From NCBI GenBank assembly GCA_039566865.1, contig CM076945.1, positions 7,615,501-7,679,500 of the forward strand: 64,000 bases of DNA, given 5' to 3'. Below, piece by piece: positions 29,501-42,200 of this stretch (position 1 is its first letter; every line of letters begins with the position of its first letter). Under the pieces are notes generated by a model, which saw nothing but the letters and a program-made list of their open reading frames with translations, made no database searches and was not told where the DNA came from. The DNA is from Aurelia coerulea (Eukaryota; Cnidaria; Scyphozoa; Semaeostomeae; Ulmaridae). The translations under genes were made by a program, and so were the position numbers.

Positions 29501-32500
29501 GCAGTCACCTCGCTCTACTTCATGAAATGAAGTGAAGAAATATGAAATGAAATGACGAAATTTACGCAGCTGATTAGGCAACTTATTGGACACCACTTAT
29601 TCCGAACACAAATCCGTCTTTTTAATAAAACACGTGGCGGTGATATTTGTCTCTTAGATAACCGACAAAAGATCTTCATTGCCGTTTCAAACCGTCTTTC
29701 TTTTGGGGAGTGGACCACGTTGTCGTTTTACCGAAATCTGTTTAATGCAGGAGTTACGGTGAAATAGTTTCTCCGAAAACAGTTGAGGAGTGCTTCAGAA
29801 GAGCCCGAAATTCTCTCATCCAATGAATATTCTATTAGCAGTGTAATAGAAGAAAGCTAAGATGCCCTTATTCGGCTCAAAAATTGAAAGAGTGATATTA
29901 ATCATTCTTTAGCCTTAACATCCACCTTACGCAAAGTTCCTTCTCGCAAAAATTCTTGTAAAGCGATTACACTGGGAAATGTTTCAATATTTGCTGGATT
30001 ATGTGTCGTCAGAAATGTTTTTGGCCCTAGGATACAGCTTCGGCTCCATTTTATCGATGTTCTCAGCATAACTTTCGATCAATCTCGTTTCAAACAACAT
30101 GCCAAGACTTTATGCTAACTGCACGGATTTTGTGATCTGTTTTAGTTTTCTGTTAGGCCATTTCTGCACAATATTTAAACTAGCCTGATGAGATAAATAT
30201 CACCTAAAGCCTGTGGGATAAATATATCCAAAGCCTATGTGATAAATATTAACCGAGATTTTCACTCGATCTACGCTACGAGGCAATGTAAAGATATCCA
30301 AATCCCTAGTTAGTTATGGGACTGTATTTGCAAAAAAAGCTTTCATTGCGCAGCTCTCAAAGTCATGGTAGGATAGAACTGACGAAATTCGTGAGCTACC
30401 GACACTTAATCGTTTTAATAAAACTAATTAGAAAAAGCACTAACTTTCAAATTCAAATTTCTTGGCTTGCACTCACTCGATTTCATGATCTTTGCTTTGT
30501 TTGACAGATTAAACCTTGAAAAATATGCAGTGAAAAGGTCGATTGAAAGTTTGATCTTGGATGTGCAAATTTTGCGAATTCATAATGGTAACGAAATGTT
30601 GAAAAGCTAAAAGCGAATCACGGAATACTTCTTGAACATCAACAAGAAAAAATCGTATGTTTCACTATTGCCAAATCAAGTTTATTGGCAACACTGTTGC
30701 GGAAGGGCTAAAAAGAGTAAGCTCTCAAATATTTTTTGGCGAATTTTTCACAGTTTCTGGAGATTTTTGATATGGATTGTTGTTATCTCGGCTCAATAGA
30801 GGCTCGATTCGTGCAATCTTCTTTAAAGCTTTGATGGCTGTGCTGTTTATCGATAGCGATAACCACGATATTGTAATCAGTCTACAGGGGGTATTTATTC
30901 ACAGACAATCTTTCCCTATAAACAAACAAACCAAGGGCGATATGAAATGCGCAAGTTCGTTTCAATATTGATTTAGGCCCGATTGGTAAGCATGTGTAGA
31001 TTCTTAGGCCCAATTTGCTCACTCACATGTATCGGTGCTTGTTTCTCGTTTGGTTTCCTACGAGAAATTGTTCATATCTTACTGGCAGCACCTCTAAACT
31101 TTTCATGGCATTTATTGTCTTTACAGCTCTGTAAATATAATCTTTTCTGCTTTTTCCCCTTGCAGCGATTTTTTTTATCTTCAAGGGAACTGCGCATTGG
31201 TTTATCCTCGCATTTCATATCGCCCTTGAGCAAACTATATTTCCTTAATATTTATCGCTACTTTTTCATCATTCTTAGATGACACTGTCGCACACACTGA
31301 AGAAAACATAGATGACAGATTCGAGAAATTAACAGGCAGGCAAGCAACAAGTGCTCAGAAGAGTAATGTACGAATACTTTTCTATACGTATACTTTTCTA
31401 ATTACTATGCGCATACTACCTGGCTTTGTGTTGTACAGGAAAATATAACGCCCGAGGTCTTAAAAGTACAGACCGAGCTTGCGAGATCTGTGCAATAAGA
31501 CCGAGGGCTTTATATTTTCCTGTACAACACAAAACCGGTTAGTATGAGTTTTATTACCTGATAGCTTCTAATTTTGACTTATATCATTTGGTCAAACGCA
31601 TTTTGTTACTGTTATGTCGCTCTAGTTTACTGAAAATCTCACAGGCCTAAATCAGTTGCTGTGGTGACAGAAACGCGTCCTTGTATCGTATTATACAAGG
31701 CTGCGGGAAAACCGCGGGAAGTGTGCGATTAACCAATAGGATTGGCGGGATTCTTGTATTGCCTCGTTTTTGAAACGTCAGTCAGGCAATAATATACAAG
31801 ACAAGACAATGACTACCCTGTGGCCAATACATAAAGACACACAACGTTAAACTATATACAACTACACTACGAACCATTACATATATTTGTACTCCCAGAG
31901 GAGTATATCATTGACTAGTGCAGCCATACAGTCGGCGCTCGAAAGTTTTAATGCCTTCATTACTAAGGTACCAATTTTACACCCTGGGGACGTGGTGTGC
32001 CTACGATACCAGGAGGTCACCCATCCTGGTAATGATCTTCCCTGCCATGTTTAACTTCGGTGATCAAATGGGAAACGGTATACAGTAAAAACCTGCATGT
32101 AAGAACCTACAATTTTGCAAATCAGCCTAACTAGGTTCTTATGTTTTCGGTATTTAGTGGGAAATGAGGCTTGTCAGGTTCTTAAATTGGTTCTTATTTC
32201 ATTCAGGGCTTTCAGGAATTTCTTTTCTTCAGATTCAAACTTCAGGCCTATTATTTACTGTCATTTCACATCACTTGAGTTTATGAGGTATTATTCCCAA
32301 CAGCAATTTGTGGAGGAATCAGAAGTGTTTATATAATCCAGAGAAAAGCTTTCAAAAGATGCTTATCGGGTAATATAAACATGTTTGATTCTTCCACAAA
32401 CTTCCGTTGTGAGTAAGACCCCATGATCTCTATTTCAATTCCAGATTAAATGGGTTCTTATACAATTTGGGGTCTAATTGCAAATTGCAAAATTTCAGCC

Positions 32501-32934
32501 TGCAGGTTCTTAATCCACTAGGTTCTTATACGCGGGTTTTTACTGTATTCATTGTGGCAAATCGTAGTATTTAAGATTTGTTGAAGCCTGGTAGGATCTT
32601 TTCAATGTCGAGCTCTCTTTTTTCTCAGAACAGATTCTTACACCGCAACCAAAACTGTCTGAACAAGAAGAAATTAATCGACTTATGGAGGCTGCTTTAG
32701 CTGAGGCAAAGTTGGAGAACGATGATGATGATTTCGGTAATGGAAAAGCGACTGCAGGTGAAGATTTAGAAAACCGGCTGCTTAAACTGAAAGGCATCGA
32801 CCCGGGTAAGCATTTTATTTAGTCCGTGATGGATTTGAATATTTTGTAATTGCTTTCATAGTGATATCCTGAGGGGAAGATTCAATTCAATTCAAACTTT
32901 GCTTATAAGAATACTACCTGGTTATTATTATTAT

Positions 32935-32967
<33 letters not shown>

Positions 32968-33025
32968 TATTATTATTATTATTATTATCGTCATAGCGCA
33001 TACTGTCTAAATGTCAGTAGAGTTC

Positions 33026-33091
<66 letters not shown>

Positions 33092-33162
33092 TTTCTGCTT
33101 TAAGCACTGGCAGTTCTCATCGCCGAATTTACATCCCAAGGGAGCGGGTCACAACCCATGAC

Positions 33163-33196
<34 letters not shown>

Positions 33197-33200
33197 GTTA

Positions 33201-33243
<43 letters not shown>

Positions 33244-36200
33244 GACATTATTTACAGTTGGTTAAAAAAAAACTGATAGTTCTAAATTGAACTAATTAAG
33301 ACCAACTATTTACACAAAAAGGAATACTAATTACAATGAATAGATAAATACATGATTATAATACAGAAATATTTCTGGTGAAATTCCCACGGACTCTTTA
33401 TCTACATATTTTGCATGAGCAACTGTCACCCTTCCACGCTTTAATTGATCTCTTAAAGCTAGCACTGGTTGCCAGGCTTTTTATTGAGTCAGACAAAGTG
33501 TTCCAAAGGATGCCCCCCCCCCCCTGAAAGATAATGAATCATTCCCATATGACAAGGTGTTGGTGCTCCAAGGTTCAGTGTTAGGTCCATTTCTGTTTAA
33601 CTTCTTCATGAACGATTTCACATATGCCATTACTAAGTCAGAGTTCTGTAATTTTGCAGATGACAATGCAATATATGCATGCAGTCAAAACCTAGAACAT
33701 GTTGTATCCTGTCTTAAGGATGATACCCATAATGCGCTGTGTTGGTTTCGGGACAATGGAATGGTTGCAAATCCTTCCAATTTTCAAATCATGTTTCTTG
33801 GGCTGAAACCAGACCAGGAATACGTGTTTGAAATTGATAAGAAACCGATTCTTGCAACTAGCACAGTGAAACTCTTAGGTATTACTATTGACCCCCGGCT
33901 AAAATTTCCGAACATGTAAATACACTTTGCACAAAAGCCAACAACAAGACCAGTGCGTTTTCACGAGTAGCAGAATATTTAGATCAGGACAAGAGGCGTA
34001 TTCTTTATAATACATTTATCATGTCAAATTTCAATTATTGTCCTTTAATCTGGATGTTCTGTGGGAAAGATGCCAATGCAGCAATAAACAGAGTCCATAA
34101 AAGGGCACTGAGAATAATGTGGGAGGATTTCGCAGCCCCCTTTGCTGAACTCTTAGCTAGGGGTAGCGAATGTGCTATTCACACTCGAAAAAAAAGTGAT
34201 CCAAAAAAAGTGACCTATTGCAATCTGTTATAAAAATGAAGTTAGTGGCTGATTGAAATGCTTCAAATATTGTTCTGTCAGTAAAAGGTTATGACTATTT
34301 TTCGCAATTTTTTTCGACAAAGTAAATTTCCCAAATTAAGGATTTCGAAGAAAAGGGCATGCTTGAAATCCTCAAAAAGCCGTCAAAAACAGAGGATCGA
34401 TTTACAGCCATTTCAGATCTGCAAAACAATGATGAGCGTGTTTTATTTCAGCCTGGGAAAATTGTTTTAAGGTGGGCACACTCCCTTACAAGTTAAAATC
34501 AAGTACCCCTTCCCCCCTCAGGGGGTTACTTTCACAATTGATGGTCGATGATCAAACTTGTCAACTGCCTTTTCATGTAAGTGCTACTTTCTTACAGAGT
34601 CTGTTAAGCAAAAAAGACAATCAACTGAGTACGATAGCTCTGAAGATGAGATCGAATCCACTGCAAAGGCTGTTCGTAAGGTTAGTCCAGGCTTATCACT
34701 CTTGTATTTTTTATCCAACGAAAGTTCATTTCTATTACATATTTTTAGGCCGAGTTTATTATAAATGTGGCACCAATTTCAATTTACCAACGGTTTCTTT
34801 AGCAAACAGTTCGCCAAATTCTTTCCAAAATATTGAAAATTCCGCAAATGAGACTAAGTTTGTCCTCGTAACGACAAAGGTCCATGTTTCTACCTTCACT
34901 TGAATTTGATTTGCTAAGCTCAAAACCAGTGTCACAACGCGGCCTGATAGGGGTTATGCTAAAGTGTTATCCATCTAAAGTTTAAGGACTAATCAAAACT
35001 TATTCATTGTCTTTCGACATTTTCAGATTTTCAAAGTAGAGGATGGTGACAGGGGGTATGGATGGTCCTGGCTCCTATAGTACCTATAGTATTGATACCT
35101 TTGGTACTGGGTACTAACAGGGATTACTTTGGTAACGAGGATATCTTTCTAGGACAAGAACATGAAAATTATCTATTTTTTCTTCCAACTTTTTCCCAGT
35201 TTTTTTCCTATCATGTTCTGTTTAAAGTGGTACTGTTTTCCTGCTCTGATCGTCCCTGGTACTAAACTTGATGGTACTGTGGGTACCGGAAATTTTGGTA
35301 CCAGATACTACAGAAAGTTAAACATAGTTTTATCAAATGGCTGTACATGCAATGACCAATCGTGTTTCATCAGCGGATCCCTAGCATTGAGGTTGCTGAT
35401 TTAACTATGTAGATACTGCCCCTATGGTACTGTGGTACACTTTTCCTGTCACCATCCTCAAAATAGACCGGGTGTCCCAAAAACGTTTTTTTTTTATATA
35501 TCATTCATATAAAACGTTTACAATAAATTCTACAATCTACAATACTTATCTAATTACTATACAACACTACGGGAACGATACCAGGGGGAGCGAAAAACAA
35601 TGACTACCCCATGGCCAAAAACATAAAGATATATAACGCTTACCTACATACAACTAACTGTACACTACGAACGATTAGAAAACTAATGGATAAAGGATAA
35701 TATACTAGATTCTGTCTGATATTAGATGTCGTGTCAAGGTTGGGAAAAACTTAAATAATTCACGAGTGCGGCTCGTTTGAAACTGAGATGCATAAGATGC
35801 CTGACCTCTAATATCAAACAGAATTTACAAGGAAAAAAAAGAACATTCACGTAAAGGGGTTTGGTGGTTGCTAAGAACATAGCTGAAGTTTCAAGGATCT
35901 CAAACAAACCGACCAGTTTCGTGGATGAAACGTAAAGTCAATTCGAGTATATTTTTGTTCAAGTCATCAGAAAGGTCTTGATCATCATATAGTAAAAGCT
36001 GCGTCAAAGCATCATTTGAAAGGCTAGCGATTTGTACATATGGTTACAATAATTCTACAATTCCAGCGAGAAGATCTCTTCGTTGAACATCAAAAGAAGG
36101 GCAGAGCAACAAAAAATGCTCCGTATCCTCGGTGCCATCGTTTGTTGGACACATTGGGTTTATGGTATCCCTGAAATTATGCTTGGACTTGTGAAAATTT

Positions 36201-39200
36201 AACTTACTGAGGCCAACCCAAAAAAGTAAACCGATTTGGTCGGGCCTAGCGATAAAGATTAAAATTTTGTCAATGGGAAATCATGTTTAAGACCTATTCC
36301 TCAATAGTTAACTTGAAAATGATTTAACCTAATTTTCAACAGCATGTCTTATCGTTCAATAGTGCTATCTATTTTCAGCAATGAAATGTTCGCTTCAAGC
36401 CACCTTTAAGTGCGGTGCCTTTTTGATCATAGTCTCATTAATGTATTTAGCGTCAGATTTAATTCCAAATGCTAAAAGCTCACCGCTGTTTGACAGCGTA
36501 AAACGCTACTAATTATTCAACTAATTCGGACGGTATTTTGCGTGATTTCTTTTGACACGTCTCTACAGAAACTGCATCGAAGGCGATTAGAAAAAGATCG
36601 TTGTTTGAAATCGTATCGTTTCATGAAGTCTGATGTTGTTGAGTGCTAGCCTACGCATGGATTTTCAAGCGTAGGAATAAAATCCTTGAATAAAATGCAT
36701 AAAATCTAATCTTTGACAATATTGCACGATTAGTTGATGCATATTCCATTTGATTTAATGATTTGAAAGGAATTTCAGGTGCTTTTTAGCAAGTGTTCAT
36801 TGGCAATCTTTGAAATCTTGATTTTCTTCAGAATTCTTCTGTTCATTGAAAGAATTCACGAAATGCTTTAAGGAAACGTAGTACAGTGAAAACCCGCACA
36901 TAAGAACCTTCATTTATTAAGAACCTACAGCCTGAAGTCATATATTCTGTACCCAATGGATAAGAACTATTTCAGGCTGACATCATAACTAGGTTCTTAA
37001 TAAAGGTTGTCATTCATTCATTAGGAAGTGAATGCAATCTGTTTGCCAATTTACCTCTTTCGTGAACTCCAAAACATTACTTGCAGAACTGTGATAGGCA
37101 GGGCCTGCAGGGGTAAACTCGGTAAGCTTGGGTTGAAATGGATAGGGTCAAGAGTGTAAACAAGTTTGGCTAAGATTTAGATTCACATATTTCCCTTTGT
37201 TAAGAACCTACACCCTGATTACTGGATGTACCTCATTGTATAAGAACCTAAACAGGCTGAGTTCAAAATCTTAGGTTCTTATGTGCGGGTTTTTACTGTA
37301 TCGTTGGGAATCCTAAATAGATAGAAGAAAAGCAAACAATCTTCAAAAACCATATTTTATGAAGCTAGATATGGCGGTAAGCAAGAATATGTAGCCATTG
37401 TGATGTACGAGTTAGCAACTTGATGACGTCACTACGGTAAAAACTGTTTGAAAGAAGGATGACGCGCTGTAATTCCGAAACTAATCAGGATATCAAACAT
37501 TGCCAATGAACACTGTAGGGTTACCCCCTGGTTTGCATTGGTGTAGTATCGTACGTATTGTTCTTTAAGGTATATGTAGTCGCCTCTGCACATATCCCCT
37601 CATTCTTAGACAGTAATGTTAGTTACTTTACTGGGATTGACCGGTGTTCAGCTTTCTACACAACGACTGTCTAAGAATAAGGGGATATGTGCAGGGGCGA
37701 CTACATATACCTAAAGAACAATACGTACGATACTACACAAGTGCAAACCAGGGGGCAACCCTACAACACTTGTAATCCATTTCCTGAAGCTCCGTCTAAA
37801 CCTACCTCAACTGAGAGTTTTGAAGCGGTCAATACCTGGGGGGTTGATTCCATTGTACCACTTGAAGGCCTTCTTTCATCTTAACCCTTTCTGACTAACC
37901 ATACACACTACTTGTTTTGTGCCTGATTTATCAGCCCTTCCTAGAAATGAAAACGCCCGAAAAAGCTTACAATAGTGCGCTTTTAACAAAAATTTCTCGA
38001 AAATTTTTTCAAATGTGTTTTACAAAGATCACTCTGCCATAATCTTATGTATGTAACAGTAGGCCTGAACTATATAATGTAATTTATTTTCCAAGTTGAT
38101 TCATATTGTGTTAATTGTTGCCTTGTAGGCGCTAGCTGAAGCAAGATTGGACGAAAAAGCAACAGCTGATGGTTACGGTAAGACAGTTGATTTGTAGGAT
38201 AGCTGCTCTCTGTAATTTGAATGCATCCATTGGTAAATTTCACAACCAAGGGGGAACTTTGTGTAAAAAGGACACAGTCCTGTCAGAGACAGCCTCATAA
38301 TAGATTTCACACCTTCAACACAGCCGACCATAATGTTTTACCGTCTCTGTTTATTGTTTTTTGTTTTTTTCCTACCTAGCCTCCGAAGGTAGCTTTAGGA
38401 CGCTGAGAAGCTAAGCTTATCGAAGCAGCGTCATGGTCCTTCCTCTCGATGTGACCACACCTCGTGATTCCTTTAGCCTGGAATTACAGAGAGTTGGCGA
38501 CTCTCTTCACACTTTGTAGCAGGCTCAGCAGGGCGGGGATTCGAACCACCAACCTTCAAATTGGTAGTCGAGCGTGCTACCACTGAGCCATACCCACTGA
38601 GCCATCCCCACATTTATATTGATTTGACAGAATGCACTGAGAGGTGTTAAATCATGAGCAATAGAGCATAGGTTCCAAATCTTTAAAAAGGCTGGTGTAA
38701 AATTGAGTGACCTATTTCTTTGAACTGAATTATTTCAAAGAAACTTTAGCTATTTCTCTATAATTCTACCGTTGGACTTTTCTGAAATCTTCAATATTTT
38801 CAGAATTAGAATGTTTTTCTTCTTTATGAAGAATTCAAGAAAAAATTTCAAAAAAGCTTAAAACCATCGTAATTTCTAAACTGTTTGACGCAACATGAAT
38901 TAATTTGGAAGAAAACCATAGTTTATGAATGCCCACAATATGGCATCAAGCAAAAGTCTGTCATTCTTCTGGTTTATGATTTGGAAATTTGATGACGTCA
39001 CATCCTAAATTTAGTTGGAATACAAAATACGCTGTAATTTTGCAAAATATTCAAGATTTCCGCAAAGTCCAACGGCAGAACTATAGACCAGTATATAAAG
39101 TTTCTTTCAAGCCATTCAATCAGAAGAAATAGGTCATTGAATTTTACACCCACCTTTTTACGCTGAGTTAAAGATTTGGAACCTATGCTGAGCAATAGGA

Positions 39201-42200
39201 TACATACAGATTGGGTGATTTGAATGGCCTAAGTAAGTTACTCTCACTCTGTGTTTATTCAGTTTGCAGCGTAGTATATTCAGTTTGCAATGAACATTAA
39301 ATGAAAACTTACTTGTCTTCTTCTTTGTCATTTCCTAATGTCGCAATTACTGTATTCTCCAAGTCAAATACAGACAACACCGAAGCAAGCTTTCTCCTCT
39401 TCCGCCATTTTTTCAAACCGTCGTGCGTGGTCGTCTCTTCGCTCCTCCGAAAGTAACCTTTCAAAAAACTGGTGCCGAGAAAGCTTGCTTCGGTGCTGTC
39501 CGTATTTAGCTTGGAGAATACAGTAATTGCGACATTAGGAAATGACAAAGAAGAAGACAAGTAAGTTGCCATTTAATGTTCATTGCAAACTGAATATACT
39601 ACGCTGCAAACTGAATAAACACAGAGTGAGAGTAGCTTACTTAGGCCATTCAAATCACCCAATCTGTATGCATAATATTGCTCATGGTTACATCTATCCT
39701 TCGCAAAGCAAATCGATTTGTCGTTTCGGACACATGAATCTTTTGTTTCACAAAATTTGCCCTTGATTAACAAGGACAAATTTTGTAATACAATAGCATC
39801 AGTTGCTTTTGATTGACACCTCAATTCAAAGGAAATTGTCTCAACCAGCAATTCAAAACAAACAAAGCCGCAAAAGCTGCTCCGAAACTAGTCAGGCAAT
39901 TTCTCGCCTTGTGCACGCGAAAGGTGGTTTTTAAGAGAAATTATGTGCTTATATCAACAGAAAAAAGGGTAAATTTAAACTTCTGCCTGGTGGATTTTTT
40001 ATCTGATTCAGGAGCTGTGTGGGAATTGTTTCATTTAAGCGCTATATACGCGAGAATTAAAATGTCTTCTGCTTGGCTCCTGAATCAAATAGACAAATCC
40101 GCCTGGCAGAACTTTAGATTTGCCCTTCTTCTTTTGCTATAAGCACATAACTTCTCTTAAAAACCACCTTTTGCGTACACAAGGCGAGAGTTTGCCCTAT
40201 TTGAATTGAGGTGTCAATTAAAGTAATTGTGTTACAAAATCTGTCCTTGTTCCCTTGATTACTTCACAAGCCTAGATCACACCTAGCTTCGTTAACTCAA
40301 ATGTTATTGGCAAACACTTTGTATCACCATTAAGGGCGTGTTTACATGAGGAAAAACACCTCACCTGTCAGACCCGGGGCTGCCAAGCGAGATTCCACCT
40401 TCCCATGGAATCCTTTGTATTTTCATTTCGCGTTTATATGACAAACTTAACAGCACCGGTATAGTGAGGTCCCACCTCACCAGAAGTGGAATCTCACCTG
40501 GGCGAGGTGGAATTTTTCCATATAAATGAAACACTACCGGTAAGGTGAGGTGTATTAGTTTTCTTCGTTGATTCCTATTGGTTAATTCGTTCTGATTTCA
40601 CGGAAGAATTACTTAACTCCACCTCGCCTCTCATCCCCGGGGCTGACAGGCGAGGCAAAAAGCTTACATAAACAATGGCTGAAATTTACCTCGCCTGTCA
40701 GCCCAGGGTCTGGCAGGTGAGGTATTTTTCCTCGTATAAACAGGCCCTTAGTTGGTTACAAAAATCTTGATCTGAATGTAGTAACAAGAAATTATTCATT
40801 TTTAAGCCAGAAGGACTCAAAGAAACAGATAAATTTCTGGCACACCGAGGCCTTTTGAACCTATATTCTCGCCAGTGTGTGACTTTATATTAGTTTGCTG
40901 AAATATCCTCTGAAAAAATTGATAAATACGTTGATAAATCGTTCCCATTCCTCAAATTCTTGTGCTAGCCTTCAGCCCCCTTGAGAAAGTATGACCCGAA
41001 GTGTTAAGAACAGGTTTTAGAAAAAATCTTAAATTTCCTTCCGTGTTATTTATAGGTAATTTGATTGGTGAAGTAAAGAGTGTCATGAAAGAATACGAAA
41101 TGGTAAGTTTTAAGCATCGTTTAATTTTTTGATACTGAATGTTCGTACGCCTTTGGCTAACAGCTAACATTGAAATCACTCACAGCAGCTTTTGTTTTCA
41201 GTGTTTTTCTTTGGTTTTGAAAGGTTGCTCCTTCATCCTCTCACAGTTTAATTCTTTTCAATGCAACTCGTCCATTTGTGCAAATCCCTGATGAATTTCT
41301 CATGGAGTGCGCCTCCAAAGCTTTGTAAAATGACCTACTTTACCGTTTGAGGTGTGGACAAAGACCTATTCATTCATTAATTGATTTATTAATTGAAGGC
41401 AATCTATCCCCTTGATGAATGAAAGAAATCGATAAAGATCTCTGTTGAATATTCCACAAATTTACGCTAATTTCTTTTACTACGAAGGCAGCCATGAAAA
41501 TTAGTTAACCATCGAGGTTAACTTAGCCCTGAAAATTATGCATGAATGACTTTGCTTTCTTTGGATGAAGCAAATTATCGAGGGGACAGTGTGTCTTTAA
41601 TTAATCAATTAATTGATTGATTGATTGATTAATTAATCATTTCTTTTTCCATTTGATTAATTTATCACTTGATTTTAGATGATCTGCATCTGGAAGGTCA
41701 CCCAACCAAATTTTAGCCTCAATTGACCGAGCTTAACTTTAGTTAACTAACGGAAATTGAATAAGCCACTCAGCCACTCACCTAGTTTTCGCTCGTAATT
41801 TATATAAGTTAAACCCACCTGAACCCAGCTGAACCCATCTGAATCCATCTGAACCCAGCTGAATCCATCTGAATCCATCTAAACCCAGCTGAATCCATCT
41901 GAACCCAGCAGAGACCAACCTGACGCAATAGAAATCCCAAGAGGTCATGTGATTTGTATGAAGCACACAAGCAGGGAATTGGCATTTAACACTTGTTCAT
42001 AATGCTAATGGCTCTGTTTGGAATTATATCGGTCATGCAAAATTAACTGACTGGCCTAGGCCTTATTTGCATCATGGCTTTGTTGAGGTAGTTAGGGGCA
42101 AATGCTGTTCCCCTGCTCTGGCATGCTCTGCTGGTCTCCTTCTTTTTACCGTCAAAAATTGCCCACTACTAGCTTTGCCAAACATAAGATCCTTTTGGAT

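Noticed and set aside
31990..32080. Functional 5S rRNA gene
   Set aside because: The first third of 5S is missing and there is no T-run terminator in place.
32549..32797. 82-residue minus-strand frame rich in Ser
   Set aside because: It is the antisense of ZFYVE19 exon 6, which has clear family motifs on the plus strand.
32899..33276. 125-residue open frame rich in Tyr and Ile
   Set aside because: It is translation of the (TTA)n tracts in two phases; no real protein.
34472..34903. 143-residue plus-strand frame
   Set aside because: It overlaps ZFYVE19 exon 7 in another frame and runs through both splice sites; no family match.
39309..39572. 87-residue minus-strand frame with acidic end NDKEEDK
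   Set aside because: It spans the palindrome; the arms encode inverse copies of the same bases and no family match is seen.
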